Below, piece after piece: positions 20,475 to 31,317 of a stretch of DNA of 64,000 bases. The notes below the pieces were generated by a model that ran no database searches, was not told the DNA's origin, and saw nothing but the letters and a program-made list of their open reading frames with translations. Numbering within the stretch: position 1 is the stretch's first letter; each line of letters opens with the position of its first letter. The translations under genes and the position numbers were made by a program. The stretch comes from Sphaerulina vaccinii (Eukaryota; Ascomycota; Dothideomycetes; Mycosphaerellales; Mycosphaerellaceae): assembly GCA_022570795.1 (NCBI GenBank), contig JAKUDP010000004.1:1116001-1180000 (forward strand), given 5' to 3'.

Positions 20475-21270
20475 ATAGGGGAGGAGCGCTGTGAGGCAGC
20501 GGCTCCGAATGCGATTGAGAAATATAGGAAGGCGAAGAGGGTGGATAGTATTATGCTCGGGAGAGATGAATGAGGGGAGTGAGATGTGAAGTGCAGAAAG
20601 CTTGTCTGCGAGGTCGAGGTCGAGGTGAGAGACAGTCAATGACAGCATAGCTTTCACGTTTGAGCGTTCACGAATGTTATGGTATGGAATGTATATAGAT
20701 CTGAGAACAGAGATTCTGCATGCAAGCCTTTCTGGCATCTTCGGTCTCGCGTGCTCAAGGCGCAGTCCACCTGGACGAACGCAATACCGCTCAACAGAAT
20801 CTGAAATCCGATAGAACAGGTCGACTAGACATGTACTGCGCACTGTATTGTACGCCTCCAGTCGAACTACTTCATTGACAAGACTAGCACAACCTCTGGA
20901 CAGAAAGGGTAGCTCAAAGAAGAGGTCTGGTCGCGACAGCACGGGCTCGCTAAAGACGTGCCAGGTGTGGTGGGGGCGCAGTCTGATCAGCTTGCGCCAC
21001 CTTCTTCGTGCAGACATTGCAATAGCGGCACCTTCAGCCTGAGCATTCGAGCCATCAGGTCCATCATACCTTGACCCTGCCAATGTCCGAAGAGCACTGT
21101 CAATACTGTATGCGGATGGCGTTCTCAAGTTTAACAGCTTTCTGAAATTAACACAGCCTCAATTGTGGTAGCGCCGACAGCATCGAGAAACTGAAGCTCC
21201 CGATGCCAATTTGTCTGCCTGAAGTTGCGCTCATAGGCTTCGTGCCCGCTCGATATGTACATCAATCATA
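20475..21270. other. Intergenic, no gene recognised
   Basis: About 800 bases. A minus-strand open frame runs 21128-20034 but opens with TTG, lacks domains, and its second half is antisense to the last VPS35 exon, so I do not call it. Confidence 0.55.
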
Positions 21271-23862
21271 ATGAGACTGTGTGACTCAAGCTCAGAGTCT
21301 GATGGCGATGGTGATCACGGGATCTCAGCCTGCGAAGATGGCGATATAGCTGCACCTCCACCAAGCTGGCCTAGTCCTGGGATAGGAGCCGGGTCGACCA
21401 AAGGTTATCAGCATATCAAGATATCCGGCAATGCGAGAGTTCACCTTGGCGACCATATCAACAGTAACGGCCGCTTCAATGGACTGGACTTGGGCCTGAA
21501 GGCTAGGGATGGAGTCAGGAAGGAGGCCAAAAGGGAAGCTAAGGCACAGGCTAAAGCATTGCTGGAGTGGCTACATTACCCTCGTATGACATCAAGAAGA
21601 GACAGCGTACAAGGTGCACATGCAGAAACCTTTCAGTGGATACTCAAGGAGCAGAAACTATTGGGTAGACCAGGTCCAGGATTTCGAAAATGGCTTGAGC
21701 ATGGCAGTGGTATTTACTGGATTTCTGGCAAGGCTGGATCGGGAAAGTCGACACTCATGAAGTTAGTCACTGAGCACGCCAAGACTCGCAAAGCTCTGCA
21801 GGTATGGGCGGGCAAGAGAACCCTCATCTGTCCATCGTTCTACTTTTGGTATGGTGGGACGTCCATGCAAAGATCTAGGCTTGGCATGATTCGTTCACTT
21901 TTGTTCGAGCTCCTGGTCACGAATTGGCACCTAATTGTAGTCGTGTTCCCGCACTGGACTACGAAATGCGCTCTTGTCGAGCCTGAGTACCACGAATTGA
22001 CAGCTGCATTGAAACGAGCAATCGTTGCCACTAAGCGAAGGATATGCTTCTTCATTGATGGAATAGACGAGTACGAAGGCGACTCTATTCGCACGGCAGC
22101 TTTGGCAGAGTACCTACGAGAGCTCACGCAATGTGCCGGTAATGTCAAGCTCGTGGTCTCTAGTCGACCTTTGCAAGAGCTCCAAGTCCACATTGGCGCA
22201 TGGCCGCACCTTACGTTGCAGGAACTCACTGCGCATGACATTCTTACTTACGTGGAAGACAAGCTTCGCAAGAACACGCGAATGGTACAGCTTGAGCGGC
22301 GGAATGCGGAGGACACAGCTAAGCTCTTTGCTGTGCTCGTGGAAAGAGCATCTGGCGTTTTTCTCTGGATATATCTTGTCGTTCGATCTCTGCTTGACGG
22401 ACTCCAAGGCCACGACACCTTGCCTGACCTTATGAAGCGAGTTTCTGAATTGCCTACTGAGCTCGATGAGCTTTTCAATATCATGGTACAACGCATCAGC
22501 ACGCGATACCGTCCTCAAGCATTGCGATTACTCTGTACCACACATTCAATCTTATCCCATCTCGAGGACAGTGACACCTTGGCACGTGCCCTCATATTAT
22601 CCTATGCGGATGAGTACGGATTCAAGACGGAGCCTCTACCGACAGCATCCAGTATTCCCACTGCAGATCTGCTGGATCGACAAGAGAGTATCGCAGCTAT
22701 TGTCCGAAGTCGTTGCTTGGGCCTGCTCGAGTTCAGCTCTGCCAAGCCGATCGACAAGAATCCGTTCTTCGATGAACTACCTGAAGGTCGTAAAGTCAGC
22801 TATCTCCACAGGTCCGTCTCCGAGTATCTGGATCATATCAACATACATAGAATGGTCATGGAGACTTCTACATCAGACTTCGATGTCAATGTGGGCATCA
22901 TAAGAGCACTTGCACTTTCCTCTGGGCACAGTGAGTGTAGTGACAATACGACTGGCATGACTCTACGCTTGTTTGCAGAATTCAATCGTCGTGCAGAAAG
23001 ATCCACTGGACGAGCACAGTTGAATGCAGTGGAGGAGCTGGACCGGAATCTGAGTAAAGCTCATGACAGACTGGTCTTGTTCGACTCGTCACCATCACCT
23101 GCACACTGGTCAGACATTTGCTTAGGAGGACAAGTCCGTGGTCGTCCATTGATGAAGCACAACACTTTAGCTCTCGCTATTCATTGTGGCTGGGAGCTCT
23201 ATGTGATTGAGACTCTGGACTATCATGAACTCCCTGGGAAATCTAGGAAACCTTTACTGCATTATGCAGTCCCAGATCTGATGACAAACATTCACTACGT
23301 AAACGTGGCCTACTATGCCTATGCCTCAAGTGGAAAGATCGCAAAAGCTTTGCTTACGCATGGCGTAAGTGCTAACGAACAATTCGATGGCCAATCACCA
23401 TGGACGATGTGCATGCGCTCTCTCAAAGCGGTTTCCAGTGGCCCAGTCGCGCAAGACTTGGTAGCGAACATGAAGGCGTTGTTGGAGCATAATGCGAAAG
23501 TGCATACTGTATGCACGATAGATGCAAGAAGAGAATCCGCAGCAGATATAATCCGATTCTGTGCCAGAGACAGGAATGTGACGCATGGTCTATACTGTTC
23601 ACTGCAGGAGCTGCTGGTCATGATCGGGAACAGCACCCAAGAGCACCAAGAGGAGCCTGCTTCCCAGTCATCGCAGCCATCAGAGAATGTCGCCGTGTTG
23701 GCACATATTGAGGAGGCGACACACCCTAGGCTCGAGAGTGTCACAATCCTCAAGGGCTCAGAAAGTATAACAGATATTGAGTCTCAGGACAGTTCACAGC
23801 CCGCTGTGTCAAAAAGTCTTACTAGAAGACTCAAGAAAAGGTGGAAAAGCTTGTTACCATGA
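21271..23862 (+). CDS. NACHT-domain STAND NTPase (fungal NLR-like)
   Basis: 863 residues, single exon, ATG at 21271. Residues 46-66 hold a Gly/Asn motif (HIKISGNARVHLGDHINSNG). A linker LLEWLHYPRMTSRRDSVQ precedes the NTPase, as in most fungal NACHT proteins. Walker A is GKAGSGKST (about 153-161), Walker B RRICFFIDGIDEYEG, and the sensor-like VVSSRP follows. After a helical winged region (FLWIYLVVRSLLDGL, VSYLHRSVSEYL) the C-terminus has weak ankyrin-like pieces (KALLTHGVSANEQFDGQSPW; MKALLEHNAKVHT) but no clear repeat array, so ligand-sensing repeats are minimal or lost. This class acts in non-self recognition and programmed cell death in fungi. No N-terminal HET, Goodbye or patatin domain is visible. 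Confidence 0.9.
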   Translation: MRLCDSSSESDGDGDHGISACEDGDIAAPPPSWPSPGIGAGSTKGYQHIKISGNARVHLGDHINSNGRFNGLDLGLKARDGVRKEAKREAKAQAKALLEWLHYPRMTSRRDSVQGAHAETFQWILKEQKLLGRPGPGFRKWLEHGSGIYWISGKAGSGKSTLMKLVTEHAKTRKALQVWAGKRTLICPSFYFWYGGTSMQRSRLGMIRSLLFELLVTNWHLIVVVFPHWTTKCALVEPEYHELTAALKRAIVATKRRICFFIDGIDEYEGDSIRTAALAEYLRELTQCAGNVKLVVSSRPLQELQVHIGAWPHLTLQELTAHDILTYVEDKLRKNTRMVQLERRNAEDTAKLFAVLVERASGVFLWIYLVVRSLLDGLQGHDTLPDLMKRVSELPTELDELFNIMVQRISTRYRPQALRLLCTTHSILSHLEDSDTLARALILSYADEYGFKTEPLPTASSIPTADLLDRQESIAAIVRSRCLGLLEFSSAKPIDKNPFFDELPEGRKVSYLHRSVSEYLDHINIHRMVMETSTSDFDVNVGIIRALALSSGHSECSDNTTGMTLRLFAEFNRRAERSTGRAQLNAVEELDRNLSKAHDRLVLFDSSPSPAHWSDICLGGQVRGRPLMKHNTLALAIHCGWELYVIETLDYHELPGKSRKPLLHYAVPDLMTNIHYVNVAYYAYASSGKIAKALLTHGVSANEQFDGQSPWTMCMRSLKAVSSGPVAQDLVANMKALLEHNAKVHTVCTIDARRESAADIIRFCARDRNVTHGLYCSLQELLVMIGNSTQEHQEEPASQSSQPSENVAVLAHIEEATHPRLESVTILKGSESITDIESQDSSQPAVSKSLTRRLKKRWKSLLP

Positions 23863-24131
23863 GTTTCGCATAAGTCAGACATGAACCTCTCCGGGCAGCT
23901 GGTGATCATCGTCGAATCGAGATCGACGAAGACGACTGATCACATTTGACGATGCATGCAGCCTCCCGTCCGAACGTCACACATGCTCCACAAGCCGCGC
24001 CGCTGGAGATTGACAGTTGAGACCTAGCTCGGCTCATGCCATGAATGCGCATTCGATTAGCGCGTCGCGTCACGGTATCTCAGTGGTGTTTGCTTTGTTT
24101 CCTGACAGCTTCTATCTGTACACCAACCACG

Positions 24132-25668
24132 ATGGCATCAATACCAAGGAGCTTGGTCGATATCAGGACCGGTGTTGAGGTCTCGATGTATGCTGCGGAT
24201 ACCAAGACACCCTATCCGATTCATACTGGCACCCAGAAACGGAGGAACGTTGGCTATATTGAGCCAGAAGCCGGCCAACGGTATGGCATCAAGGTCACAG
24301 TACATCGGACCTTCGACTTCATGGGTCAACCTGATGTTTCCATCGACTACAGTCTGGATGGCGGAGCCTACAACCTTCTGCACTTCTTACGAAGCATTCG
24401 ACGTACGAGAAACAAGCCTGACTTGGTCGATGATGCTCAAAACTTCGCCAAGCAAGTGGATGGCGAATGGCACGACCATGCTTTCGCTTTCAGCGAGTCA
24501 CAAATCGGTACGCAAAGATGAGCTTACGATACTTCACTCACTCACTATGATGTAGAAGAGGACTCAACGCAGATCTCGTCCGAGCAGGAGAGACGTGACT
24601 TGCAAGCCCGTGGTGTTATCACTATAACCTTGCAGCGAGGTACGGTTACTATGGAGCGCTCAGGTGATCCAGGTCCGATCGTGCCCGTGGCAGAGCTGCC
24701 AGCAACGACCACGAAGAGAGTCGCCGCCGACCAAGGCAAAGGCTTCTTCACGTCGTGAGTCCTCGTTCGGCCTCTCCACACTCAGAGTACATCTCACATA
24801 AGCATAGGGTCGTACCTTCTGGTGGCGAGGTAGAGTCTGTTGCTGTCGTCTTCACGCCACCAGCGGCAGGCAGACACAAAGGTGCCAAGTCTGGCACAGT
24901 CCACGAGAAGATTCGCTTCACGATATACTACAACACACGTGGTAAGCGGTCCAGTGTATGCGTTCGTGCTCATATCTGACCTGCTATAGAGTACCTGGAA
25001 CGAAATCAGATCATCAGTATCATTCCTGAGCCCAGTACGAGACAAACGGCCCTCGTAGTAGGTCTTCACGAAGCATCACTGTATACTCATGATTTAACAC
25101 ACGTACAGATTGAAGATTCGGAACCAGAAACGGAAGTATGTAACGCTCCATCCCCGTGACGAGCTCATAGTACTGATCAATGTTAGGTCAAAGATGAGCC
25201 TTTCGAAGATCCGGAGATGGACAATGACAACGGCAACGACCATAGCCATGGTGCTGCCAACCATGATGATCGTACTGCACCAGGACCCACGCAACACGAG
25301 CGCAGGCGTGGACATCAGTCTATTGAGACCTCTAGAAGAGTAAGTGCTTGCAAAGCGTATTACCACACTTCAATGTCTGACATGTGCCACTCCAGATACG
25401 CCATCATTCAACTCGGACCATGCCATCACACGCACGGGATACCTCGGAAGACGAGTTGTATCGAGATAGTACACCTGGACTGAGACGTCGAGCTCCACAG
25501 CGATCGTCATCAAGAACTCCAGCCTCCCACAACAGCAATGCGATCACCAACAGGCGTCGTAGGATCGAGCAAGAGATGCAGAATGCGAGAGAAGCACTCG
25601 AAGTAGAGATGCGAAGGAGGCAGGTGGAGCTAGAGGAGTTGGCTGAGGAAACATATAGTGAAGACTGA
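24132..25668 (+). CDS. DUF7918-like fungal protein, seven exons
   Basis: Exons 24132-24507, 24556-24754, 24808-24941, 24990-25057, 25109-25135, 25187-25339 and 25396-25668; all six introns are 48-56 nt with GT..AG ends and consistent phases, giving 409 residues. The N-terminal half is the fungal domain that begins IRTGVEVSMYAAD and has a beta-rich core (QRYGIKVTVHRTFDF, VSIDYSLDGGAYN), then GVITITLQRGTV and the FTIYYNTREYLERNQIISII end. The C-terminal half is acidic then basic and low complexity (PEMDNDNGNDHSHG; NRRRRIEQEMQNAREALEVE, a short coiled coil). Family membership is from recalled pattern; no molecular function is known. Very short exon 5 (27 nt) is the least certain. Confidence 0.75.
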
Positions 25669-26362
25669 TTGCCAGTGATGAGGGTACGCTCCTGCGCCCT
25701 GTGTGGCTGATCGAGGATCTTCGAAGCCGTAAAAGCAAAGAGATCTCGTTTGCTGTAGCAAATGCTAAGTACTTACTGCCACAGAAAGCTGACACTGACA
25801 CTTGCAGGGCTTCTTCTGTCCAGGCCCTACTACCATCGTGAGCTATCACAGTCATATCATACTCAATCAGACAAATTCACACGTATACCAGATCAAGAGC
25901 CAATATTATACTACAAGTATGAGCACCAAGCTCGAAACCTCTACCCGAACGTCCTCCTGAGCGGACCGTCCAGGGTGCTAATGCCAAACCACTTCACTCA
26001 AGATTATGTTGTCAAGCTATCATGATGGGACCCACTCCAATGGCGACGCATGGCCCCACTGCTATTGTCGCGCAAGCTCCGTGCGCTTGGAAGGGGTGCA
26101 GCCGTGTGAAGCAGGCAGGTACTTCTGCTGTGCAGAGGCTGCTTCACTCATGGAAGCATTCAGAATGGCTGAGGCACCAGTGGTATGGATCCACCTTTGC
26201 CATTCTTGTTGGTGCAGTCGCTCTGCGAACAGTAACATGAGTGGGGCCATGAAAGTCGCGACGATGTGAATTGAGCTTTGCATCAACAGGTGGAGCATCT
26301 GTGCTTACCGTTGTGAGAGTGGCGTTCAATTCACTTACAACCTGCCAGAGATTCTGGCTGAC
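25669..26362. other. Intergenic, no gene recognised
   Basis: About 690 bases between the DUF7918-like gene and the TATA box of the next gene. Only short overlapping ORFs. Confidence 0.5.
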
Positions 26363-26369
26363 TATAAAT
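26363..26369 (+). promoter_or_regulatory. TATA box of the orphan gene at 26443
   Basis: TATAAAT 80 bases before the ATG, followed by a CA-rich leader (ACACACAATGG), a typical fungal promoter/leader arrangement. Confidence 0.6.
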
Positions 26370-26442
26370 CATTCGCTAGAAGCTTGACTTCTTTCCTCAT
26401 CAAACATCCAACCATCCACACACATCGCACACTGCACACACA

Positions 26443-27429
26443 ATGGAGTCCAACAACGCTCTCTCGAACAACGAAGAGTGGGATGTCGAGCTACTCGCTC
26501 ACATGGCCGACCAAGAGATCGTCTTCTCCGAACCTCCACCACACACTATGCCAACGCAGGCTGGACCTGCCGGCGCAATGACATTCATGGACCTCTTCGG
26601 AGATGACTTGGATGAGGTGGTTCCAGACGACCCTTTCGTATTCACAGCTGGACCTTTGCCAGTACTCTCACAGCAAGGCCTGCTTTTGGTACCTCCAAAC
26701 TTCGATCCTCGATATATGTATGGACCAGCACCATACCCAGGCTTTCCCCCTTTACCACAAGCACCAGCAGCAGTTGCACCTCCGCCGGCTCAGATCGCTG
26801 CAGTGCAGCTTCCAACATACGTCCGACCACCGCGCCATCACATCATCACGGCAGAGGAGATCATAACATTCAATGAAGGGCGATACCTCATCGTTCCAGA
26901 CACTGCTGCACGATTCATGCGAAATGGTATCGACATGCAACAGGTGACGCGCTATCGCTTGACTGCTCTCGGCCAGCTTGACAGTGCTCAAGACAACCAG
27001 TCGCCCGCCTACAAGATCACTCGGGATATGATCAAGCATCAGTATGTCCAAGGTGGAAAAGCAGTGTACAATCGCGTAGCACCCGGAAACAGCAGCTGGA
27101 ACGTGGACCTTGCACGCAACAATGGGCCCCAAAATGACCTCACTTCCAACGCCTGGCAGTTCAGAGACCAGCACGCAAGTCGCAATGGCTACCGCATTGA
27201 CGGAAAGCCAGCGATAGCGATGAAAGAGAAGTGGGAGGACGTACCACTCACGGCTCTCTACCAGGGTGTGAGCAGAAACGACTTTCCCACTGGGCAAGGA
27301 AGAGGTATCATGACACGCTGCCTCGAAGCCGTACATGATGATCCAACGATTGGGGCAATGAACCTGACGACTGCAGATTGGTCTTACCTCATCCAGCAAC
27401 TTGGTTTGGTACATGCTCCTGGCCCATAG
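26443..27429 (+). CDS. Orphan protein, 328 aa, unknown function
   Basis: Single exon, ATG at 26443 in strong context (acaATGG) downstream of a TATA box. Residues 1-60 are acidic (DLFGDDLDEVVPDDP). Residues 60-125 are Pro-rich and disordered (MYGPAPYPGFPPLPQAP). Residues 130-328 look folded: ITAEEIITFNEGRYLIVPDT, then MIKHQYVQGGKAVYNRVAPG and MTRCLEAVHDDPTIGAMNLT. No signal peptide, transmembrane segment or recognised domain; the acidic plus Pro-rich N-terminus would suit a nuclear regulatory protein, but that is a guess. Likely lineage-specific. Confidence 0.75.
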   Translation: MESNNALSNNEEWDVELLAHMADQEIVFSEPPPHTMPTQAGPAGAMTFMDLFGDDLDEVVPDDPFVFTAGPLPVLSQQGLLLVPPNFDPRYMYGPAPYPGFPPLPQAPAAVAPPPAQIAAVQLPTYVRPPRHHIITAEEIITFNEGRYLIVPDTAARFMRNGIDMQQVTRYRLTALGQLDSAQDNQSPAYKITRDMIKHQYVQGGKAVYNRVAPGNSSWNVDLARNNGPQNDLTSNAWQFRDQHASRNGYRIDGKPAIAMKEKWEDVPLTALYQGVSRNDFPTGQGRGIMTRCLEAVHDDPTIGAMNLTTADWSYLIQQLGLVHAPGP

Positions 27430-28085
27430 CCACTCGATCCGGCGAAGAACCTGGACGAAGAGTTCGCGGAGAGCTTCTAAGAAGCGAGCACGACCAAGCC
27501 CACGACCACGACGACCAACGAGAAACACGACTCGACGACGAGAAACGAGAAAAACGACAAAAGACGACAAGGAGGGAGTGAACGGAACGGAGTTTTTGCT
27601 TTTTGGGTCTGCTGCGTTCGTGTTTGCTGCGTTCTTGATTTCTCGGTATAATGTTTTGCTTGTGCATTTGGGTCTGCTGCGTTTGGGTATATCTTTTCTT
27701 TTTGTTACGTACCCGATGGATAAGACCTAAGTTTAGATCAACTGTTCCGCTAGGCTTCCAAAAGGTGCGGCACCGGGGTGTGGTGTCATTGTGTTCTGGC
27801 TTCAGAGCTGGGATGCAGAGATGCAGAGATGCTGATTGTAAGATGTATGAATGTTCCAGGCTCGAAATTCAGAGTCATTTCTTTGGATGTGATGTCTCGC
27901 TGACTCCGAGTGTCGTCCAAGGTCTTTGCTGATATGATAGTACTTACTAGCTCATTGCACTCCTTTTCCGAAGTCTGACAAGACTCTTTGCACCATATCC
28001 ACGCAGCTCAGCTCAGCTTCCCAAGCATCCCAGAGAGCAGGCAGCTATCTTACTTCACTTCGCCTTCTTCGCCGCCGCGCTGTAT
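27430..28085. other. Start of an 11.6-kb gene-poor stretch, nothing recognised
   Basis: About 650 bases after the orphan gene. It includes a CGA-rich patch (27500-27570) and a T-rich patch (27590-27700) that suit a 3' flank, and no supported gene. Confidence 0.5.
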
Positions 28086-28628
28086 TCAACCCGCCGTGCT
28101 CCTTGTCTTTGCTCCTGATGGTTTGTCTGACTCGCGAGGTGGTCGTGGCGGCGCGGAAGAGGTCGCAGGTGGAGCAGCCTCATCGTAGCTGAAGCAGGAT
28201 ATACAGCCAAATGTGAAGTGACATTTCTCAATGTCAGTCAGATCCATCGCAGTCCTTTCTGTTTGCCCATATATCTCCGATGCCTTCGCACTTTTTCTTT
28301 CGCCACCCGCCGCGAGCTGTAGTCGCATAGCAAGAGTGATTCTGGCAGAAACCTCGTCGGATCTAGGTGATCGCTTCGTCGCCGTCGTGTTGTAGTGTTC
28401 CTTTGTACGCTGACTTACCGTAGGGGCAAAAAATGCTCGCCGAGCTGTTCTGGCGCGGGCAGCGGCAGCAGCTCCAGAAGCCCATCTGGTGTATTCGTTC
28501 TCCGAAGGGTATGAAGGTTGAATTGTCTCTGTCATATCTGAATCGCTTGCCGCGTTCGGTGATCGTGCCTGTGAGATGATTGCTGGCTGGGTGTTCGGTG
28601 GAGGAGGGAGGTTCGAGTGCTGATTCAT
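28086..28628 (-). CDS. Hypothetical disordered protein, 180 aa (weak)
   Basis: ATG at 28628, stop at 28086. Composition is Pro/Ser/Ala-rich and reads like a disordered fungal protein (MNQHSNLPPPPNTQPAIISQ; ATKRSPRSDEV; CHFTFGCISCFSYDE). GTAAGT occurs at two places upstream (about 28706 and 28730 on the minus strand), so extra 5' exons are possible, but no matching branch site could be placed. No domain. May be noise in a gene-poor stretch. Confidence 0.3.
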   Translation of the reverse strand: MNQHSNLPPPPNTQPAIISQARSPNAASDSDMTETIQPSYPSENEYTRWASGAAAAARARTARRAFFAPTVSQRTKEHYNTTATKRSPRSDEVSARITLAMRLQLAAGGERKSAKASEIYGQTERTAMDLTDIEKCHFTFGCISCFSYDEAAPPATSSAPPRPPRESDKPSGAKTRSTAG

Positions 28629-29625
28629 CGTGAGGTACAAATTCAAGTAGCGGACAAATTGTAGCAGAACAGAACCCGTATGCCAGAGATGAAAGGAGAT
28701 TGCTTCCACTTACCGTCCTCGCCAGTGAGACTTACCATGCATGTTCTGCGTCTCGTAATGTCGCTGGAAGAGCTCTGCTGTCTACGCCTCCAGCGCCTCC
28801 GTGGCCGTGGTGACTGACCTGAATTAATATGACGCTGCGCTGCCTTGTCCCGGGTGTGATATGTCACCGCCGCTCTTGACGCGCTGTGCTGCTGGGGATT
28901 ATGGCCGCTCGCGGCTTCCAGGAGACTCTGGCGAGTCCTGCGTGAGCTCTCATGGGCTGTCCTGGATGGCGTGCGACACGCCCTGAGCCATGATCTTTTG
29001 CTGGGCTGATCAGCGAGTCGCGTGTAGCGCACAGGACATGGTTACTGTGCCCGTAGACAGCAGCCGCCGCCTCAAGCAGCCAGCCGACTCGTGTGAACAG
29101 CTGCTTGAGCAGCGCTCTGACCTACCTCGTCCACCATCTCCATATGGCGCCTGGTCTCTTTGGAGGACCTACTGATATAGTGGAAGATGCCCGGATCGTC
29201 GAGCTCGTGCTCCTGAGTGCTGTAGCGCTGCCGCCGCCGCTCTCCCCCATCACCGCTGCCACACCCACCGCAAATTCGCTCGCCCTGAGCACGCCCTCGT
29301 TGCCCCAGGCACCACTTCTCTTGCGGTACAGCCAGTACTGCTCAGCATCAGCCAGCACAGTTCACTCGCGGCCTTGCTCCCATTGGCAGGATGCTACCGT
29401 ACCCGCCTCTGCCGTCTTTAGCGCCATTCTGTGCTCGAGGTCCTATAACTTGCTCTCACTCTCGCCATCTTCCTCTCTTTTCTTTCCTCACTTGCACTGG
29501 GGGCGCGTCCGACGCGAGGCTTGCCAGGCCGCCACACCCCAACACACAGCACAACCCCCACCAAGCGCAGACAACTACTAACAGTGGCAACACACAGGAC
29601 AGAAGGCAATCACGCCGTCACCTAT
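28629..29625. other. No gene recognised
   Basis: About 1 kb with overlapping open frames of 60-160 codons on both strands and no domain, start or splice support. Confidence 0.45.
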
Positions 29626-31317
29626 TGTTCACATCCTTCTTCCTCATAGAAGTGATGATCATGGTGGCGGCAAGAGCGAGCCAACGGGTGGTATCGCCTT
29701 TGCCGTTGAATTGTCGGCGACCTTTGCTCATGGTCGTTGGCGCTCAGCGGTCGGCAAACAAAGCTTTTTCATCATTGTCGTTGCTTTCAGCAGCGCCAGC
29801 AGCGCCTTGGAGAAGACTCCGCGCCCCCGCTCGCCACCATCATGCAGAGTGCTTGCACTCAATTGCTTCGATGATAACAGTGGTTGGCAAGATCAACCGT
29901 ATGCATCTCTTGTCGTAGTCACCTCCACTGATCGGCAAACCAATCTGCAGTGTGAGAGAATTATTGAGATCCCTGCAAACAGCCCTTTTCATGAATGCCG
30001 TTGCTTTCTGCAGCGCCTTGGAGAAGAGTCTCTTTGCCCACTTCAAGCCCTCGCGCTGATCGAGCTCCCCGCCATTCGATGTTTGTTTGTTGTGCTGGAT
30101 GCTGGATGCGGGCTGCCGTGGTTGCTGAGCAATGCAGCGCTAGCAATCTCCGCCCACAACAAGCGTCTCAACTTGCTGCTTCCTCTTCTCTCCTCCATCA
30201 AAGTCGTTCATTATACATGTTCTTGATGGTGCTAGAGAGAACATGCGTCATGCTCCAACAGGCCGTTCTTGGCCATATCACTGCGACTGGAAGGGCTCTC
30301 AACGCCGGAACTTCACATTATCCTTCACAATACCACCATTGAAGCGATGGCATGGGTGGCCGGAAGATTCAAACTGATTGAGTTGTCCTTCGGAGACTCG
30401 TGGTCACATTTGAGATTGCCCGTCGCCAGTCGCAGTGAAGACCACAGCTTACGACTTGAGGCCAGCGGTTTCGTCTTGGTTCTTATACCGCTGGTAGAGT
30501 CACAAGCATACATCTTTTCATCACTACAGCTGCCTTTGCAGCTGCTTGGAGAAGAGGACCACGCTCAGAAAGCGAATCCTGGCGACATTTGAGAGTTAGA
30601 GCACCCAGTCTACTCTGCAGTCTGGAGCCACTACGTCCACGAGATCGCAGACCTGGCGCGGAATCCTGTCCAGCTGGAAAATACTGTTTTGTTATGCCTC
30701 GGCGTCGCCGAGGAACTCCGGCGCTAGCAAATCCTTCCTACAAAAAGCTTCTCAGCTTGCTTCCTGTTTCTCCCTCAACACACGCCACTATATCGAGCTA
30801 TCCTTCACATTCTACTGAAGTGATGGCGTTAATGGTCGGCCAGATTGATTGCCGTCGGCTCAGCACCATTGAGTGCAAATGAAAGTTGGCGATCACTAAA
30901 TACCGCCAACAGAGCCACAAGCATACAGGCCCTGGAAAAGTCACCACGAGGACGACCTCGAACGAACGAGACCTTATCTCCGCGATTACGAACGAGGACT
31001 GATCTCCCTGGGAGACTGGGGAGACAGAAATCTCCCTGCAATTGGAAGGGCTCCCAAAACGCCGCCACACCACTTCACAGCATCCTTCATACTCAGTTGA
31101 AGTGATGATAGTGGTGACCGGCAGATCGAATATTGGACTTTGGTCCGCTGTCACAACAGTTGGGATTGCCCGTCGCGTTGCAAAGAGTACATCGACAGCT
31201 CCGAGTGCTTACGACCACATGTTGGCGATTCATCCATATCGCTGATAGTGTCAGAAGCCTAAATCACTTTTCATCATCGCAGTTGCTGTCACAGCAGCTG
31301 CTTGGAGAAGAGTCGTC
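29626..31317. repeat. Family of at least five diverged repeat units
   Basis: Units at about 29626-29819, 29860-30034, 30311-30558, 30790-30930 (incomplete) and 31077-31317. Each starts with ATCCTTC..TGAAGTGATG..GTGGTNGGC(A/C)AGAT and, when complete, ends TTTTCATCA..G(C/T)AGTTGC..GCAGC.GCTTGGAGAAGA. The end block is clear at 29767, 29981, 30510 and 31267. Spacing is irregular, so this is dispersed or segmental duplication rather than a minisatellite. No unit keeps a long open frame, and composition is not AT-rich. Confidence 0.65.

Noticed and set aside
20034..21128. Minus-strand open frame of 364 codons
   Set aside because: It opens with TTG, has no domain, and half of it is antisense to the last VPS35 exon, where the plus strand has clear homology.
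29391..30226. Plus-strand open frames of 171-175 codons in the repeat region
   Set aside because: They shift between repeat units, are not shared by the other units, and lack start or domain evidence.
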